Part shown: positions 41,369 through 52,996 of the stretch, piece after piece
Numbering within the stretch: position 1 is the first letter of the stretch
Layout: each line of letters begins with the position of its first letter
Origin: Polaribacter ponticola
Lineage (GTDB): Bacteria > Bacteroidota > Bacteroidia > Flavobacteriales > Flavobacteriaceae
Reading direction: 5' to 3'
Assembly (NCBI RefSeq): GCF_026191475.2
Contig: NZ_JAOSLC020000003.1
Location: 620,001-684,000 of the forward strand
Length of the DNA stretch: 64,000 bases
Position numbers and translations under genes: made by a program
Notes under the pieces: model-generated
Seen by the model: only the letters and a program-made list of their open reading frames with translations
Databases searched by the model: none
Told to the model about the DNA's origin: nothing

Positions 41369-42409
41369 TTACGATAAATTAAAATTCCATTTTAAATTAG
41401 GATTGTATCCTAAATTTCCTTTTTTAACTTCTAATGGGCTATCAAAATTATTGGTAAATAATCCGCCAGTTCCTAACCCTTGTGGCAAATCATTTTTTAA
41501 AGAATGTGTAAATTGAGCAATTGCATTTAAACCAATATTACTCTCCAAGGCAGATGTAATCCACCATTTACAATTAATTTCTTCAGCAAATTTAACCCAT
41601 TCTTTACTACCAGCAAAACCTCCAATTAAACTTGGTTTTAAAATTATATATTGAGGGCTAATGGTTGTTAATAATTGTTTTCTTTTATAGGATGAAAACA
41701 CACCTATTAACTCTTCATCTAAAGCTATTGGCAATGGAGTTTTTAAGCATAAATTAGCCATTTCATCTACTTGACCTTGTTTAATAGGTTGTTCTATAGA
41801 ATGAATACCTAATTTAGATAATCTTTGTAGTTTATTTAAAGCGTTTTTGGGGTTGAAAGCACCATTTGCATCTACTCTTAATTCTATTTCATCTGCTGAA
41901 AATTCATTTCTAATAGATTTAAGCAACTCTATTTCAGTTTCGAAGTCTATGGCTCCAATTTTCATTTTAATACAAGAAAAACCAGACTTCAACTTGTCTT
42001 TAATTTGATTTTTCATAAACTGCTTCTCTCCCATCCAAATTAAACCATTAATTGCAATTTCTTTATTTCCTTTTGTAAATTCTGAAGGGAATAATTCAAA
42101 CTTATTATTACTTAATAGTGATAAAAAAGCTTGTTCTAATCCAAATTGAATTGACGGAAACTCAGAGAGTTCTTTTAATAGAAAATCTAATCCTAAATTA
42201 ATATTATTACAAACCCAAATTAGTTTTTGTTCATAATTAACAACATCATCAAAACTTAAGCCTCTAAATAAGCCCGTTTCTCCAATTCCAATTTTAGAAT
42301 TTTCTTTTAAAATAATAAACCAGGTTTCTTTTGTTTTTAAGATTCCTCGTGATGTTCCACTTGGATTCTTAAAATTAAGAATGTATTTTTTATAGTTCGC
42401 TTTTATCAA
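41369..42409 (-). CDS. menC: o-Succinylbenzoate synthase
   Basis: This enolase-superfamily enzyme dehydrates SHCHC to o-succinylbenzoate in menaquinone synthesis. The 346-residue product contains the catalytic Lys in CIKMKIG near residue 143, metal ligands Asp in RVDANGAF, Glu in SIEQPI and Asp in IALDEEL, and a second Lys in YIILKPSLIGG. It is flanked by an SRPBCC gene and the CPBP gene. menE and menA are nearby on the same strand, while menB, menD and menF are not in the window. Confidence 0.93.
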   Translation of the reverse strand: MIKANYKKYILNFKNPSGTSRGILKTKETWFIILKENSKIGIGETGLFRGLSFDDVVNYEQKLIWVCNNINLGLDFLLKELSEFPSIQFGLEQAFLSLLSNNKFELFPSEFTKGNKEIAINGLIWMGEKQFMKNQIKDKLKSGFSCIKMKIGAIDFETEIELLKSIRNEFSADEIELRVDANGAFNPKNALNKLQRLSKLGIHSIEQPIKQGQVDEMANLCLKTPLPIALDEELIGVFSSYKRKQLLTTISPQYIILKPSLIGGFAGSKEWVKFAEEINCKWWITSALESNIGLNAIAQFTHSLKNDLPQGLGTGGLFTNNFDSPLEVKKGNLGYNPNLKWNFNLS

Positions 42410-42418
42410 AAGAATTGT

Positions 42419-42933
42419 TTATTGTTTTTCTATATAAGTTTTAAAATTATTTAAATACGTTTGATCTTGTTCTTTAAACGTTCCTTTAAAATAAGGAAAC
42501 ATACAAGCCATAATAAAAGAATCACTTTGGCAGCTAGAATTTAAAGTTATAATTGTTTTTCCGTCTTTTTCTGTAAAAACATAATCGTCTGTTTTTAACA
42601 TATTTTCTGCATCAAAAAACAGGGTTACTTTTTCATTGGGTACAAATGCCATTACTTTTTCTGTCATGGTAATTTCTTGTCCTTGGGCATCAATTACTAT
42701 TTTATAAACATTTCCTGTTATTCCAATATTCTTATTTACAATATCAAAAGATTTAATTTCTGGAATCCATTTTTTTATATTTCCAGGATTATTAAATGCT
42801 TTAAAAGTTTTCTCTACAGACTTGTTTATTGTAATTTCAGTTTTATAATTTGTTTCTTTAATTATTAAACCAGTAGCAAAAAAACAAGTACTAAAGCTGT
42901 AATAATTCCTAAAATTATTTTTATAGTTTTCAT
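42419..42933 (-). CDS. SRPBCC/polyketide-cyclase-like protein with membrane anchor (frameshifted)
   Basis: The restored product is 171 residues. An N-terminal helix (MKTIKIILGIITALVLVFF) is followed by a START/SRPBCC ligand-binding fold, with ITINKSVEKTFKAFNNPGNIKKW, the EGQEITMTEKV-like strand and a long C-terminal helix (YLNNFKTYIEKQ). The A run at 42878-42884 is one base short; adding one gives VFFATGLIIKETNY. As read, the helix is cut off and the fold has no start codon. It is placed between menC and menA; its ligand is unknown. Confidence 0.8.
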
Positions 42934-42944
42934 AAAATATTATT

Positions 42945-43862
42945 TTAAATAAATGTATTTGTTATTCCGAATAGCAGTGCAAATAAAAATGTACTTAAGG
43001 CTACTTTTTTTAGTTCACTATCTAATTCTGCAGGAATTCTATTGTCTGAAACCGTTTTAAGGTTTTTAAACAATGGAATAAAAGCTACTAAAAAAGTAAA
43101 CTGATAGATAGTTTTAAACTCTAAAAAAACAAAAAGTAATGCAGATATTAATGCGCTAATTATTAAAAAATAATGGTATTTTTTTGCTTTATCATTACCT
43201 AGTTTTACAACTAACGTATTTTTATTGTTCTTTTTATCTTCTTCCCTATCTCTTAAATTATTTAAATTTAAAACTGCAGTACTTAATAAGCCCAAAGAAA
43301 TAGCGGGTAAAAATATATTAAAATTAATTTGCTTAGTAAATAAAAAATAAGAACCTACAACACTTAATAATCCAAAAAACAGAAAAACAAAAACATCTCC
43401 AAATCCACTATAACCATAAGCAGAATTTCCTACTGTGTATTTAATAGCAGCAACTATTGAAGCAATTCCTAGTCCTAAAAACAATAAAGAAAATCCAAAA
43501 TTTTCACTACCAAAAGCTACAAATATTAAAAATAAAGCAACTACTAGAGTAATTATTGTTGTAATAACCATTGCTACTTTCATTTGTTTTGGAGTTATTA
43601 CTCCTGACGAAACCATTCTAGCTTCTCCTGTTCTATTTTTATCTGATCCTTTAACTCCATCTCCATAATCATTTGCAAAATTAGATAATACCTGAAAACC
43701 GATAGTTGTACAAATAGCTAACCAAAAAACTGGAGATAATAAAATCGATTTCGAGCCTCCAAAAACTGCATAATTCCCCAAAATGGATCCCACAATAATA
43801 CCAGAAATAGATAAAGGTAGCGTTCTTAAACGAGCAGCCTTTATAAAACTTTTTACATCCAT
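42945..43862 (-). CDS. menA: 1,4-dihydroxy-2-naphthoate polyprenyltransferase
   Basis: This UbiA-superfamily membrane enzyme attaches the isoprenoid chain to dihydroxynaphthoate. The 305-residue product has nine or so helices and the two Asp-rich loops NFANDYGDGVKGSDKNR and NNLRDREEDKKNNK. The N-terminal FIKAARLRTLPLSI is typical of MenA. It overlaps the PH-domain gene before it by ten bases. Confidence 0.95.
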   Translation of the reverse strand: MDVKSFIKAARLRTLPLSISGIIVGSILGNYAVFGGSKSILLSPVFWLAICTTIGFQVLSNFANDYGDGVKGSDKNRTGEARMVSSGVITPKQMKVAMVITTIITLVVALFLIFVAFGSENFGFSLLFLGLGIASIVAAIKYTVGNSAYGYSGFGDVFVFLFFGLLSVVGSYFLFTKQINFNIFLPAISLGLLSTAVLNLNNLRDREEDKKNNKNTLVVKLGNDKAKKYHYFLIISALISALLFVFLEFKTIYQFTFLVAFIPLFKNLKTVSDNRIPAELDSELKKVALSTFLFALLFGITNTFI

Positions 43863-45349
43863 GAAATCTTACTTGTTTCTACTTTAAATAATGTATAATT
43901 ATAAATTTTTATTGCATCTTCAAAATTAATTGAAGGAATTTTAATTTTTCCAGAAGCAGTTTGCAATATTAAATCTGCTACTTTATTTCTTTCTTGAAAA
44001 ATATTTTGCTTCATTTTTATATTCTGAACTTTAAATATCTCTAAATATGTATGATGCGTTTCAAATAAACCTTTACTAACCATCAACATATCATCAGTAA
44101 TTTTATAAAACCTTTTATTTACTTTTTTAAATATTAAGAAAATTAGAAGAGGAACTACCAAAATAATTGAATAAAAAATTTCTTCCTTTTTTAAAAATAA
44201 ATAAAGTGTAATATATAAAATTGTTAATACTAAAAAGGAAGTAAATAATAATCTTCTTTTATAATAGCTATTAGAAAATTTCTTTTTAGCTTTTTCTAAT
44301 TCCTCAAAATTAAATAGACTATTTTTTATCGTTTCAACTTGATTTTTTTTACAACCAACTATACGTATTAATTTATTTTTTTCTTATTAATTTCTCCGCT
44401 AACAGTCTGTTTAAAGGTAATATAAGATATACCTACCATTTTTTTAAAAGGGTTTGTAGATATTGTTATATTCTGTACTTTTTGCTTTTTTAGTACAATT
44501 GTTTTTTTTGTGAATAAGCCTTGGTTTATTTCAAATGCATCTTCTTTTAAATATGCCGATAAATTAAAATGGACTAAAAAAATTCTTACAAAAGAACTTA
44601 AAAAGGCAATAAGAATTAATGAGAAAAGCAATATAATAATAAACAAAAAGCTTGTAGATACTGTATTAGTTCTAGCTTCTATAAAGCCATCTAAAGAAGA
44701 TGCTTTCCCAAAACTATCTATAATTTGTTCTATTTGTTGAAAAAAACCAAGTAGAACTGCAAAAAATAAGAATAAATTTTGAAGATGATTTTCTGTTAAA
44801 CTTACTTTAAAAAGTTCTAAAAAACCTATTCTTACAAATGGTTTAGAGTTTTCATTGGTTAGAATTTCACTATCAAACTCGGCATTATTTGTAATAATTT
44901 CTTTTAAAGCTTTTGCTTTTTCTAAAGACAATGCTTTAATTGCTATTTCTGTATTACTAGAACCTGCTGTTTCTATACTTACTTCGAAAACACCTATAAT
45001 TTGTTGAATTATATTTTGTTTAAAATTGATATTTTGAATTCGGTGAAATGCTATAGATGTATTTGTTTTATTTAAAATTCCACTTTTTAAAATAAAATGA
45101 TTTTTATCTATTTTAAATTGAAAATTTTTATAAACTAGATAAGCTCTCACTAAGAAAAAAATAAAAAAAACCTAATCCTAAATAAAAATATGAGACACCT
45201 AAAGCTTTAATTTTAGAAAAATCTTTTATAATTAAAAAGAGAAAAAACCACGTAAATTTTATACTCTTAATTAAAATATTAAAATAGATTACAAAAATCC
45301 CTTTTGGAGATTGTTTGGTGAAATTCGAAAAATCAAAAGAATTATTCAT
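43853..45349 (-). CDS. YdbT-like membrane protein with bacterial PH (DUF304) domains (two frameshifts)
   Basis: The restored product is about 498 residues with alternating pairs of membrane helices and three PH-like domains. Each PH domain shows the pattern 'f.fHRIQNI.f.QNI.Q' (for example SIAFHRIQNINFKQNI and EIFKVQNIKMKQNIFQ). Two runs are off: the A7/A8 pair at 45155-45170 has one extra base, and the T run at 44376-44382 is one short. As read the gene appears as three pieces. It overlaps a smaller YdbS-like gene, as YdbT does in many bacteria. Function is not known beyond membrane location. Confidence 0.85.
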
Positions 45350-45850
45350 TAATTTTAAAGCTAATGAATTCTTTAATTTTTAGAGCCGTTTCTCTTGTAA
45401 TTCCATTAATTTCGAGATCATCACTACTATCTCCTGCTGTATAAACGCTTAATGATGCTAAACCAAATAATCTAGAAATAGGTTTTTCATCTGTTTCTAC
45501 ATGTTGAATTCTAGAAAAAGGAACTGTAGTCATTTTTTTTACCCAAAGACCCGATTTGTAAGAAATATCTTTTTCTCTTATTGCATACATTCTTTTAGGC
45601 AAACCAAATAATAAATGTAGGAGTCCATAAATAAAAAGCACAACAAAACCTAAGTAAATATAAATCATATTCGCTTTTATTTCTTCAGAAAAAACAAACA
45701 GATCTAATAAAATTAATCCTACTAAAAGAGGAATAAATATCAAAAAAAACTGATAAGAATTACTTTTAAATAATTTTTATCAATTTTTTTAAATTCAATA
45801 TTGGTAATATTAGGTAAATCTATAATTAAATCATTTGTAAATTGATTCAT
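45342..45850 (-). CDS. YdbS-like membrane protein with one PH (DUF304) domain (frameshifted)
   Basis: The restored product is 169 residues: a short N-terminus (MNQFTNDLIIDLPN), two membrane helices (VILISFFLIFIPLLVGL, then IYIYLGFVVLFIYG) and a PH-like domain with VPFSRIQHVETDEKPISRLF. The A run at 45742-45749 is one base short. It is paired with the larger YdbT-like gene, overlapping by eight bases. Confidence 0.85.
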
Positions 45851-45855
45851 AAATA

Positions 45856-46635
45856 TTATAGGTTATTTGCCTCTGCAATTAATTCTGCTATATCTTTTAC
45901 TAAAACTTCTGCTTCTTTTTCTTTAAATTTTATACCATCAGTCATCATTGTATTACAATAAGGACATCCTGTAGCAATAATATTAGGTTTTGTAGCTAAA
46001 GCATCTTCTGTTCTTAAAACATTAATATCTTTATCTCCTTTTTCTGGTTCTTTAAACATTTGTGCTCCACCAGCTCCACAACATAAAGCTGTAGATTTAT
46101 TACGTTTCATTTCTGTTAAATTAACACCTAATCTTTTTATTAAATCTCTTGGAGATTCATAAACTTCATTAGCACGACCTAAATAACAAGGATCGTGAAA
46201 AGTTACTTTTTTACCTTTTAAAGTAGAATTATTAATTTTTAATCGACCTTCAGAAATTAAATTTTGAATAAATTGTGTATGATGATACACTTCATATTTA
46301 CCACCTAAAGATGGATACTCATTTTTTAATGTGTTAAAGGAATGTGGATCGCAAGTAACAATCTTCTTAACCTCATAACCATTTAAGACTTCAATATTCA
46401 TCATTGCCTGCATTTGAAACAAAAATTCGTTTCCAGATCTTTTTGCAGCATCTCCTGTAGAAGATTCTTCGGTTCCTAAAACTGCAAAATCTACTTTAGC
46501 TTCATGTAAAATCTTAACAAATGCTCTTGATATTTTTTTGGCTCTATCATCATAACTTCCTGCTGCTCCAACCCAAAACAATACTTCTGGTTGTTTTCCT
46601 TGAGCCATCATATCTGCCATTGTAGGTACTATCAT
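45856..46635 (-). CDS. Fe-S oxidoreductase subunit with CCG domains (HdrB/GlcF-like)
   Basis: The 259-residue product has two cysteine-rich CCG-type domains. The motifs are HDPCYLGRANEVYES, STALCCGAGGAQMF and ATGCPYCNTMM, which bind a non-cubane Fe-S cluster in heterodisulfide-reductase-like proteins. It follows a membrane ferredoxin-like subunit by 75 bases, and the two should form one electron-transfer complex. The electron donor and acceptor cannot be told from the sequence. Confidence 0.88.
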   Translation of the reverse strand: MIVPTMADMMAQGKQPEVLFWVGAAGSYDDRAKKISRAFVKILHEAKVDFAVLGTEESSTGDAAKRSGNEFLFQMQAMMNIEVLNGYEVKKIVTCDPHSFNTLKNEYPSLGGKYEVYHHTQFIQNLISEGRLKINNSTLKGKKVTFHDPCYLGRANEVYESPRDLIKRLGVNLTEMKRNKSTALCCGAGGAQMFKEPEKGDKDINVLRTEDALATKPNIIATGCPYCNTMMTDGIKFKEKEAEVLVKDIAELIAEANNL

Positions 46636-46648
46636 AAATTATAAATTT

Positions 46649-46669
46649 TGAATTATGAATTATGAATTA
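46649..46669. repeat. Short tandem repeat (TGAATTA, three copies)
   Basis: Three exact copies of a 7-base unit lie in the 75-base gap between the two Fe-S genes. Such AT-rich repeats are common between flavobacterial genes; no function is inferred. Confidence 0.6.
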
Positions 46670-46710
46670 TTACAATTCGTAATTGATAATTATTAATTAA
46701 AAAATTATTT

Positions 46711-48027
46711 TTACTCTTCATTTGCCCAATTCAATCTATCTTGTTGATTGTATTGCCATGGAGCACCATTGTTTTCGATGTTTGTCATCATCATATTTAA
46801 TTCTTGTGGAGCTGCACTTTCTTCCATCACTAAATATCTTCTCATATCCATAATAATAGATAATGGATCAATATTTACTGGGCATTCTTCTACACAAGCA
46901 TTACAACTAGTACAAGCCCATAATTCTTCCGGAGAAATATAATCGTTTAATAATTGTTTTCCATCATCAACAAAAACACCTTTATTTTCATCTATATTTT
47001 TACCAACCTCTTCTAAACGATCACGAGTTTTCATCATGATATTTCTAGGTGATAATTCTTTACCTGTTAAGTTTGCAGGACAAGAAGATGTACATCTTCC
47101 ACATTCTGTACAAGTATATGCGTTTAATAATTGTACCCAATTTAAATCTGTAACATCAGAAGCTCCAAACTTTTCTGGTACAGCATCTTCAGCTCCTTCT
47201 GCAGGTGCTGCATAAGGATCTGCATCTGGATCCATCATTAATTTAACCTCTGTAGTAACTGCCTCTAAATTATTAAACTGCCCTTTTGGGTTTAAATTTG
47301 CAAAATAGGTATTTGGAAATGCTAAAAGAATATGCAAATGTTTCGAATAGTATAAGTAATTTAAGAAAACTAAGATTCCTAAAATATGAATCCACCAAGA
47401 AGTTCTTTCTATTGTATGCAATGCATCTGGAGAAAAACCATCAAACAAAGGCACAATAAACTGACTTATTGTATTACCTACTCCTGCTTCTTGAAAATGA
47501 ACATCTGCTGCATTCATAATTAAAAATAAAGACATTAATACCATTTCGAAATAAAGAATATTGTTACCATCATTTTTGGGCCAACCTTTCATTTCTTTAC
47601 TTAAAAACCTTTTTATATTTGATGCATTTCTACGAAACCAAAAAATAACTACTGCTACAAATACTAGTGCTGCTAAAATTTCGAAAGTTCCAATTAAAAA
47701 ACCGTAAAAATTATCTCCTAAAAGGCCACTAAAAACTCTATGTGTACCAAATAGCCCGTCAATTATTATTTCTAAAACCTCGATATTAATAATAATAAAA
47801 CCTACATAAACAATAATATGCAAAAATCCAGATATTGGTCTTTTTACCATTTTAGATTGCCCAAGAGCTATCATCATCATGTTTTTTAATCGCTCAGATT
47901 TATTATCTGTTCTGTTTACATCTTTTCCTAATTTGATATTTCTAGACAACTTGCGAATATTAATCACAAAAAATCCAATTCCTGCTATTAAAGCAATTGC
48001 AAAAAATAGGTTTGGTAAGTATTGCAT
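46711..48027 (-). CDS. Membrane-bound 4Fe-4S ferredoxin-type subunit (HdrC-like)
   Basis: The 438-residue product has about five membrane helices in its first 250 residues, with His residues that may bind haem, similar to the NarI-like cytochrome domain. Then come two 4Fe-4S motifs, CTECGRCTSSCP and CTSCNACVEECP. Next to the CCG protein it resembles the membrane and ferredoxin part of a quinone-linked oxidoreductase complex seen in many Bacteroidetes. The MlaD-like gene lies 31 bases upstream in the same direction. Confidence 0.88.
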   Translation of the reverse strand: MQYLPNLFFAIALIAGIGFFVINIRKLSRNIKLGKDVNRTDNKSERLKNMMMIALGQSKMVKRPISGFLHIIVYVGFIIINIEVLEIIIDGLFGTHRVFSGLLGDNFYGFLIGTFEILAALVFVAVVIFWFRRNASNIKRFLSKEMKGWPKNDGNNILYFEMVLMSLFLIMNAADVHFQEAGVGNTISQFIVPLFDGFSPDALHTIERTSWWIHILGILVFLNYLYYSKHLHILLAFPNTYFANLNPKGQFNNLEAVTTEVKLMMDPDADPYAAPAEGAEDAVPEKFGASDVTDLNWVQLLNAYTCTECGRCTSSCPANLTGKELSPRNIMMKTRDRLEEVGKNIDENKGVFVDDGKQLLNDYISPEELWACTSCNACVEECPVNIDPLSIIMDMRRYLVMEESAAPQELNMMMTNIENNGAPWQYNQQDRLNWANEE

Positions 48028-48058
48028 AGTAAATTAAAGGTATTTTATTAATCGAATA

Positions 48059-49023
48059 TTATTTATTCGTTTGGTTATTCTTATTATTCTCAGCGTTATA
48101 AGATTTTGCTCTTTTTCCAAATAATGAAAAGTGAACAAACCTCTTAGGGTTTAATTTCATTTCTCTTAATAACTCTTCTAATTCTTTAGATACGTTGGTT
48201 AAGTTGGTATACATTGCATCATCATTTACAAATTTACCTATAGATCCTTTACCTTTATCAATACCATCTAATAAAGAATTTACAGATGTTAATGTCATTT
48301 CTGCTTTTCTCATTATATCTCCTATATTAGAGTTGGCTAGTGTATCTGTTATTTTAGTTAAATTACCTGTTATCAATTTAGTGTTTTCTAAAGTTTCTTT
48401 AAAACTTACAGAACTAGAATCTAACATAGTATTTACAGACCCTAATGTTTTTCTAATATAAATAATTGTTAGCTCTAAACCTTTAACTGATCTTTTTATA
48501 CTCTCTGAAGTTTTCTTGTCTAAAACATTATTTATTCTTTGAAAAAGTGTATCTGCGCTTACAATTACATTTTCCATTTTAGTTTGAATTGGATCTAATT
48601 TTTCGCCAATTGAAGTAAACAAACTAGATTCTATTTCTCCTTTTAAATAATCTCCAGAAACAGCATGTTCTCCATCATAACTTGGTATAATAGCTAAATT
48701 TGAACCCGATAATGGGTTTGGAGAATATATTTTAACAATACTGCTTTTAGAAAATTCAATATCATTATCCATAGAAAACTTAACTACAAGTTGCCCTCTT
48801 TTTTCTGGTGTATCTATAAAATCAATATCATCTACCTGACCAACTTTTAAACCATTTATAGTTACTAGACTTGCTTCTGTTAACCCACCAACATTAGTAT
48901 ATTCTACCTTAAAGTATCTACTACTTGGTTTAAAAATATCGTGCCCTTTTAAAAAGTTAAAACTCCAAAAAAAGCAATTATGATTAAAATTAAAACAATT
49001 CCTGTTTTTAATTCTTTAGACAT
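48059..49023 (-). CDS. MlaD/MCE-family lipid transport substrate-binding protein (frameshifted)
   Basis: The restored product is 321 residues from MSKELKTGIVLILIIIAFFG, with one membrane anchor and then the MCE domain (RYFKVEYTNVGGLTEASLVT, INGLKVGQVDDI). A long helical C-terminal part with repeated Ser/Thr/Leu pattern follows. The A run at 48959-48962 appears one base short; adding one joins VFNFLKGHDIF. MCE proteins bring phospholipids between membranes. The partner ABC genes mlaE/mlaF are not in the window. Confidence 0.87.
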
Positions 49024-49077
49024 GAATAGAAATTTAACAACAAAATTACTAATAATTTTTCTTAGAAACTATGAAAA

Positions 49078-50178
49078 CTACTGCATTTTACGAGCTTCTT
49101 TAACAGAGATTTTTTCTCCATTTTTAAAAGCAGTTATAAATGCAGATTTATATCCTTTCTGTTTCGTTAATTTTAAAGACTCTAAAACCTTAGAGTATTT
49201 ATTAGAAACTCCATAATAGTATTTATAAAAATTTCCAATTTTTACTCTTGTTACATTATCTAAACCTTTAAAATTGTATGCTTTTGTAGGTAGATAATTT
49301 CTACTTGAAGAAATCTGAACTTTAAATTCAATATCGGTTTTTACCTCATCTTTTTCTTCTACAATATTTACTACCGTATTTAACTTTAAGTGATTTACAT
49401 AACTTTTAACTGCATCTGCTACAGCTGTTCCCATTTGTAATTGCCCTTTTTTAGAGTTTAAATATCTTCCTTCGTATTTATTTGTTAAAAAGCCTAACTC
49501 AACTAATACACTTGGCATAATCGTTTCTCGTAATACTTGAAAATTATCTTGTTTTACTTTTCTATCTAATCTTTTTAATTTTTTTGTAAAATTAGCTTGT
49601 ATTAAACTCGCAATTTCTAAACTTTTATCTAAATTTTCTTCTTGTAAAAGAGACAATCCAATAACAGATTCTGCAGAATTAGGATCAAATCCTTTATACT
49701 TGTCTTTATAATTATCTTCCAATAAAATTACAGCATTCTCTCTTTTTGCTATTTCAAGATTCTTTTTATTACCCCTTAAACCAAGAACAAATGTACCAGC
49801 ACCATAAGCGTTAGAGGTATGAGAATCGCAATGAATAGATACAAATAAATCTGCTTTTGCAGTGTTTGCAATGTCACCCCTTTTCCAAAGGTCTATAAAT
49901 GTATTCGTTTTTCTGGTATAAATTACTTTTATGTCTTTTATTTTAGCTAAATTTTTACCTACTATTAAAGCTACTTTTAAAGCAATATCTTTTTCTTTGT
50001 ATCCGTTTCCTAAATTACCTGGATCTTTACCACCATGTCCTGCATCTATAACTATAGTGTAATTTCTTTGTCCGAAAACATGTGCAGATGAAGATAAGAA
50101 TATTGAGAAAATAAATATTAAAAAAAATAGGTTTTTCACTTTGGTATTAAATTTGTGGATTAGTAGAAAAATGATCAA
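49078..50178 (-). CDS. N-acetylmuramoyl-L-alanine amidase (Amidase_3)
   Basis: This zinc amidase cuts peptidoglycan stem peptides, usually at cell division. The 366-residue product has a signal peptide ending near VFGQ and the catalytic motifs VIDAGHGGKDPG (His), LFVSIHCDSHTS (His) and VLVELGFLTNKYEG (Glu). A C-terminal part (about 270-366) contains FKVQISSSRNY and repeats typical of SPOR-like domains. It overlaps no neighbour and is divergent from the LptD-like gene. Confidence 0.92.
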   Translation of the reverse strand: MIIFLLIHKFNTKVKNLFFLIFIFSIFLSSSAHVFGQRNYTIVIDAGHGGKDPGNLGNGYKEKDIALKVALIVGKNLAKIKDIKVIYTRKTNTFIDLWKRGDIANTAKADLFVSIHCDSHTSNAYGAGTFVLGLRGNKKNLEIAKRENAVILLEDNYKDKYKGFDPNSAESVIGLSLLQEENLDKSLEIASLIQANFTKKLKRLDRKVKQDNFQVLRETIMPSVLVELGFLTNKYEGRYLNSKKGQLQMGTAVADAVKSYVNHLKLNTVVNIVEEKDEVKTDIEFKVQISSSRNYLPTKAYNFKGLDNVTRVKIGNFYKYYYGVSNKYSKVLESLKLTKQKGYKSAFITAFKNGEKISVKEARKMQ

Positions 50179-50266
50179 TAAAATTTAACTAATTTTGGCA
50201 TCTTAAATTTGGTGTTCCAAATATTGAGCCATACTTTTACTTTGTACAAAAATAGTATTTATAGCA

Positions 50267-52953
50267 TTGCAAACAAACCTATCATACATACTTTTATTTT
50301 GCAGCTTCTTTTTTATAAAGATGAGTTTTGGGCAAGATATTAAGACTTCTAAAAAAACTATAGTTCCTTTAGTTAAAAGAGATTCTATAACCTCTAAGAA
50401 AAAAGACTCTCTTTATAAAACTAAAAAAGACAGCTTACTACTTAAAAATATAGATACAATTGCTAAAGATTCTATAAAACCTAAAGAAAGTGTTGAAGAT
50501 ATTATTACACATATAGCAAAAGATTATACGATTCAAAATGCAAAAGACAAAACTGTTACTTTATATAACGAAGCAAATATTACGTATACAGATATCGATT
50601 TAAAAGCTGGTATAATTATTATCGATTATAAAAAAACACTCTTTTTGCTAAAGGAATAAAGGATAGTACAGGATATGCTCAAAGACCAATTTTTAAACAA
50701 GGTGGGCAAGAATCTGAACAAGATTCTATACTTTATAACTTTAAAAGTAAAAGGGCTTTAATTTATGGCTTAAAAACTAAACAAGGCGAAATGTTTACTT
50801 ACGGTGAAAAAACCAAACGTGTAAACGACTCTACAATTTATGTACGTAAAATTAGATTTACAACTTCAGAAAAAGAAAATCCTGATTATTACATTGCTAC
50901 AGATAAAGCCAAATTGGTTCCTGGTAAAAAAATAATTGTAGGTTTAAGTAATTTAGTTTTAGCTGATGTGCCAACTCCTCTTTTCTTACCTTTTGCATAT
51001 TTCCCTATGAGTGAAACAAGTGTATCTGGTTTTTTAATTCCTGCTTTTGATACTGGAAGTAGTAATAGAGGAATCGGTTTTCAAAATGGGGGATATTACT
51101 TTGCTTTAAGTGACTATGCCGATTTAACAGTTTTAGGTGATGCATATTCTAACGGGAGTTGGGGTACAAGAATATCTTCTAACTATAGAAGTCGTTATAA
51201 ATACAGTGGAATTTTTAGTCTTAATTTCGAAAATATTATTAATGGAATTAGAGGATTTGAAGATTATAGTAAATCTAACAATTTTAACATTAGATGGTCT
51301 CACAGTCAGGATGCAAAAGCTAGTCCTAACTCAAGGTTTACAGCTTCTGTAAATGTAGGTAGTAGTAGCTTTTTTAGAGAATCTTTAAATCAACTAAATG
51401 TATCTCAAACCCAAAACAACACATTTAATTCTTCTATAAATTATAGTAAAACATTTGTTGGAACACCTTTTAACATGGCTGTTACCGCATCTCATCAACA
51501 AAATACAAATACAGAAAGTATAACAATGACTTTACCTTCTTTAACTCTAAATATGAATAGAGTATATCCTTTTGCTGGTGAAGGTGGTGTTAAAAAGAAC
51601 CCAATTCAAAAACTTGGCTTTAACTATAACATGCAAGGTCAGTATTTAATAAACACTACAGATGACGAGTTTTTTACTAGTAAAATGTTTAAAACTGCAA
51701 AATCTGGAGTTCAACATAAAACAAGTACAAATACTAACATAAAGGCCTTTAAATATTTTACTTTATCACCAAATGCTAGTTACCAAGAAAATTGGAATTT
51801 CAACCATATTTCAAAAGAATATGATCCTATAAATAACGAAGTAGTAACCGATACTTTAACAGGTTTTAAAACATATAGAACTTACAACGCTGGAGTTAGT
51901 TTAACTACTAATATCTATGGTACTTTTAATTTTAAAAAAGGAAGATTAAAAGCTATAAGACACACATTTAGACCCTCAATTTCGTATTCTTACAGACCCG
52001 ATTTTGGTACTAAATTTATTAAAGAAGTTCAGCAAAGTGCAGACCCTTTAGACCTACAAAATTATACGATTTTCGATCAAAGTTTATACAGAGCTCCTTC
52101 AACAGGAGTAAGTAACTCTATTGGTATAGCATTAAATAATGTTTTAGAAGCAAAAGTTGCACCTAAAGATCCTGATAGTGATGAAGAAGATGAAAAAATA
52201 ATGCTCTTAAACAATTTAAATTTTAACGCTTCTTATAATATTGCGGCAGATAGTTTACGTTGGTCTAATGTTGCCTTTAGCACCGGTACAAGATTATTTA
52301 AGGATAAATTAGCTTTAAATTTTAGCGGATCTTTAAACCCTTATCAAGTAAACGATAATGGTCAAAGAATAAATAAATTTAATTCAAACCTTTTTAGATT
52401 AGAAAGAGCTTCATTAACAGCAAACTACTCCTTATCTAGCGCTGATTTTGATAAAAGCTCTCAAAATGATAATAAAGATAATCGAAATGGAAATGGAGCA
52501 AACAACCCAACAGATGTAATGGGAGCAGAAATTGACCCTACCAATAATAGGTTTGGAAGACAAAGCAACAACAATACAAAAAACAAAACAACAAAAACAA
52601 ATTTATATAGAGCTAAAATACCATGGTCTTTAAGCCTGGTATACGCAGCAACATACGGCAACAATGGTATAGACCCTGGTGAAGTAAGTATTCATACAGT
52701 TGGCTTTAGTGGTAATTTAGAATTAACTCCAAAATGGAAAGTTGGTTATTCTTCTGGTTATGATGTTAAAAATGGAGCTTTTTCTTTCTCTAGGTTTAAT
52801 TTTTCTAGAGATTTAGATAGTTGGCAATTCAATTTTAATTGGGTACCATTTGGTAGAGTATCTTCATACACATTTTTTATTGGTGTAAAATCTTCTACGC
52901 TTTCAGATTTAAAATGGGATAAAAACAAACCACCAGATAGAAGGTTATTTTAA
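50267..52953 (+). CDS. LptD-like outer membrane LPS assembly protein (frameshifted)
   Basis: The restored product is 895 residues. It starts at a TTG at 50267 (no ATG fits before SYILLFCSFFFIKMSFGQ), with a signal peptide ending SFGQ. An N-terminal OstA-like jelly roll (AKDKTVTLYNEANITYTDID) is followed by a large beta barrel with DVPTPLFLPFAYFPM and SVSGFLIPAFDTGSSNRG and ending in aromatic-rich strands. The A run at 50630-50636 is one base short. LptD inserts LPS into the outer leaflet and is usually essential, which argues that the break is an error. ridA follows 43 bases later. Confidence 0.87.
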
Positions 52954-52996
52954 ACCTATAAAAATTAATAACATCAAACTTTTAAGTCTAAATAAA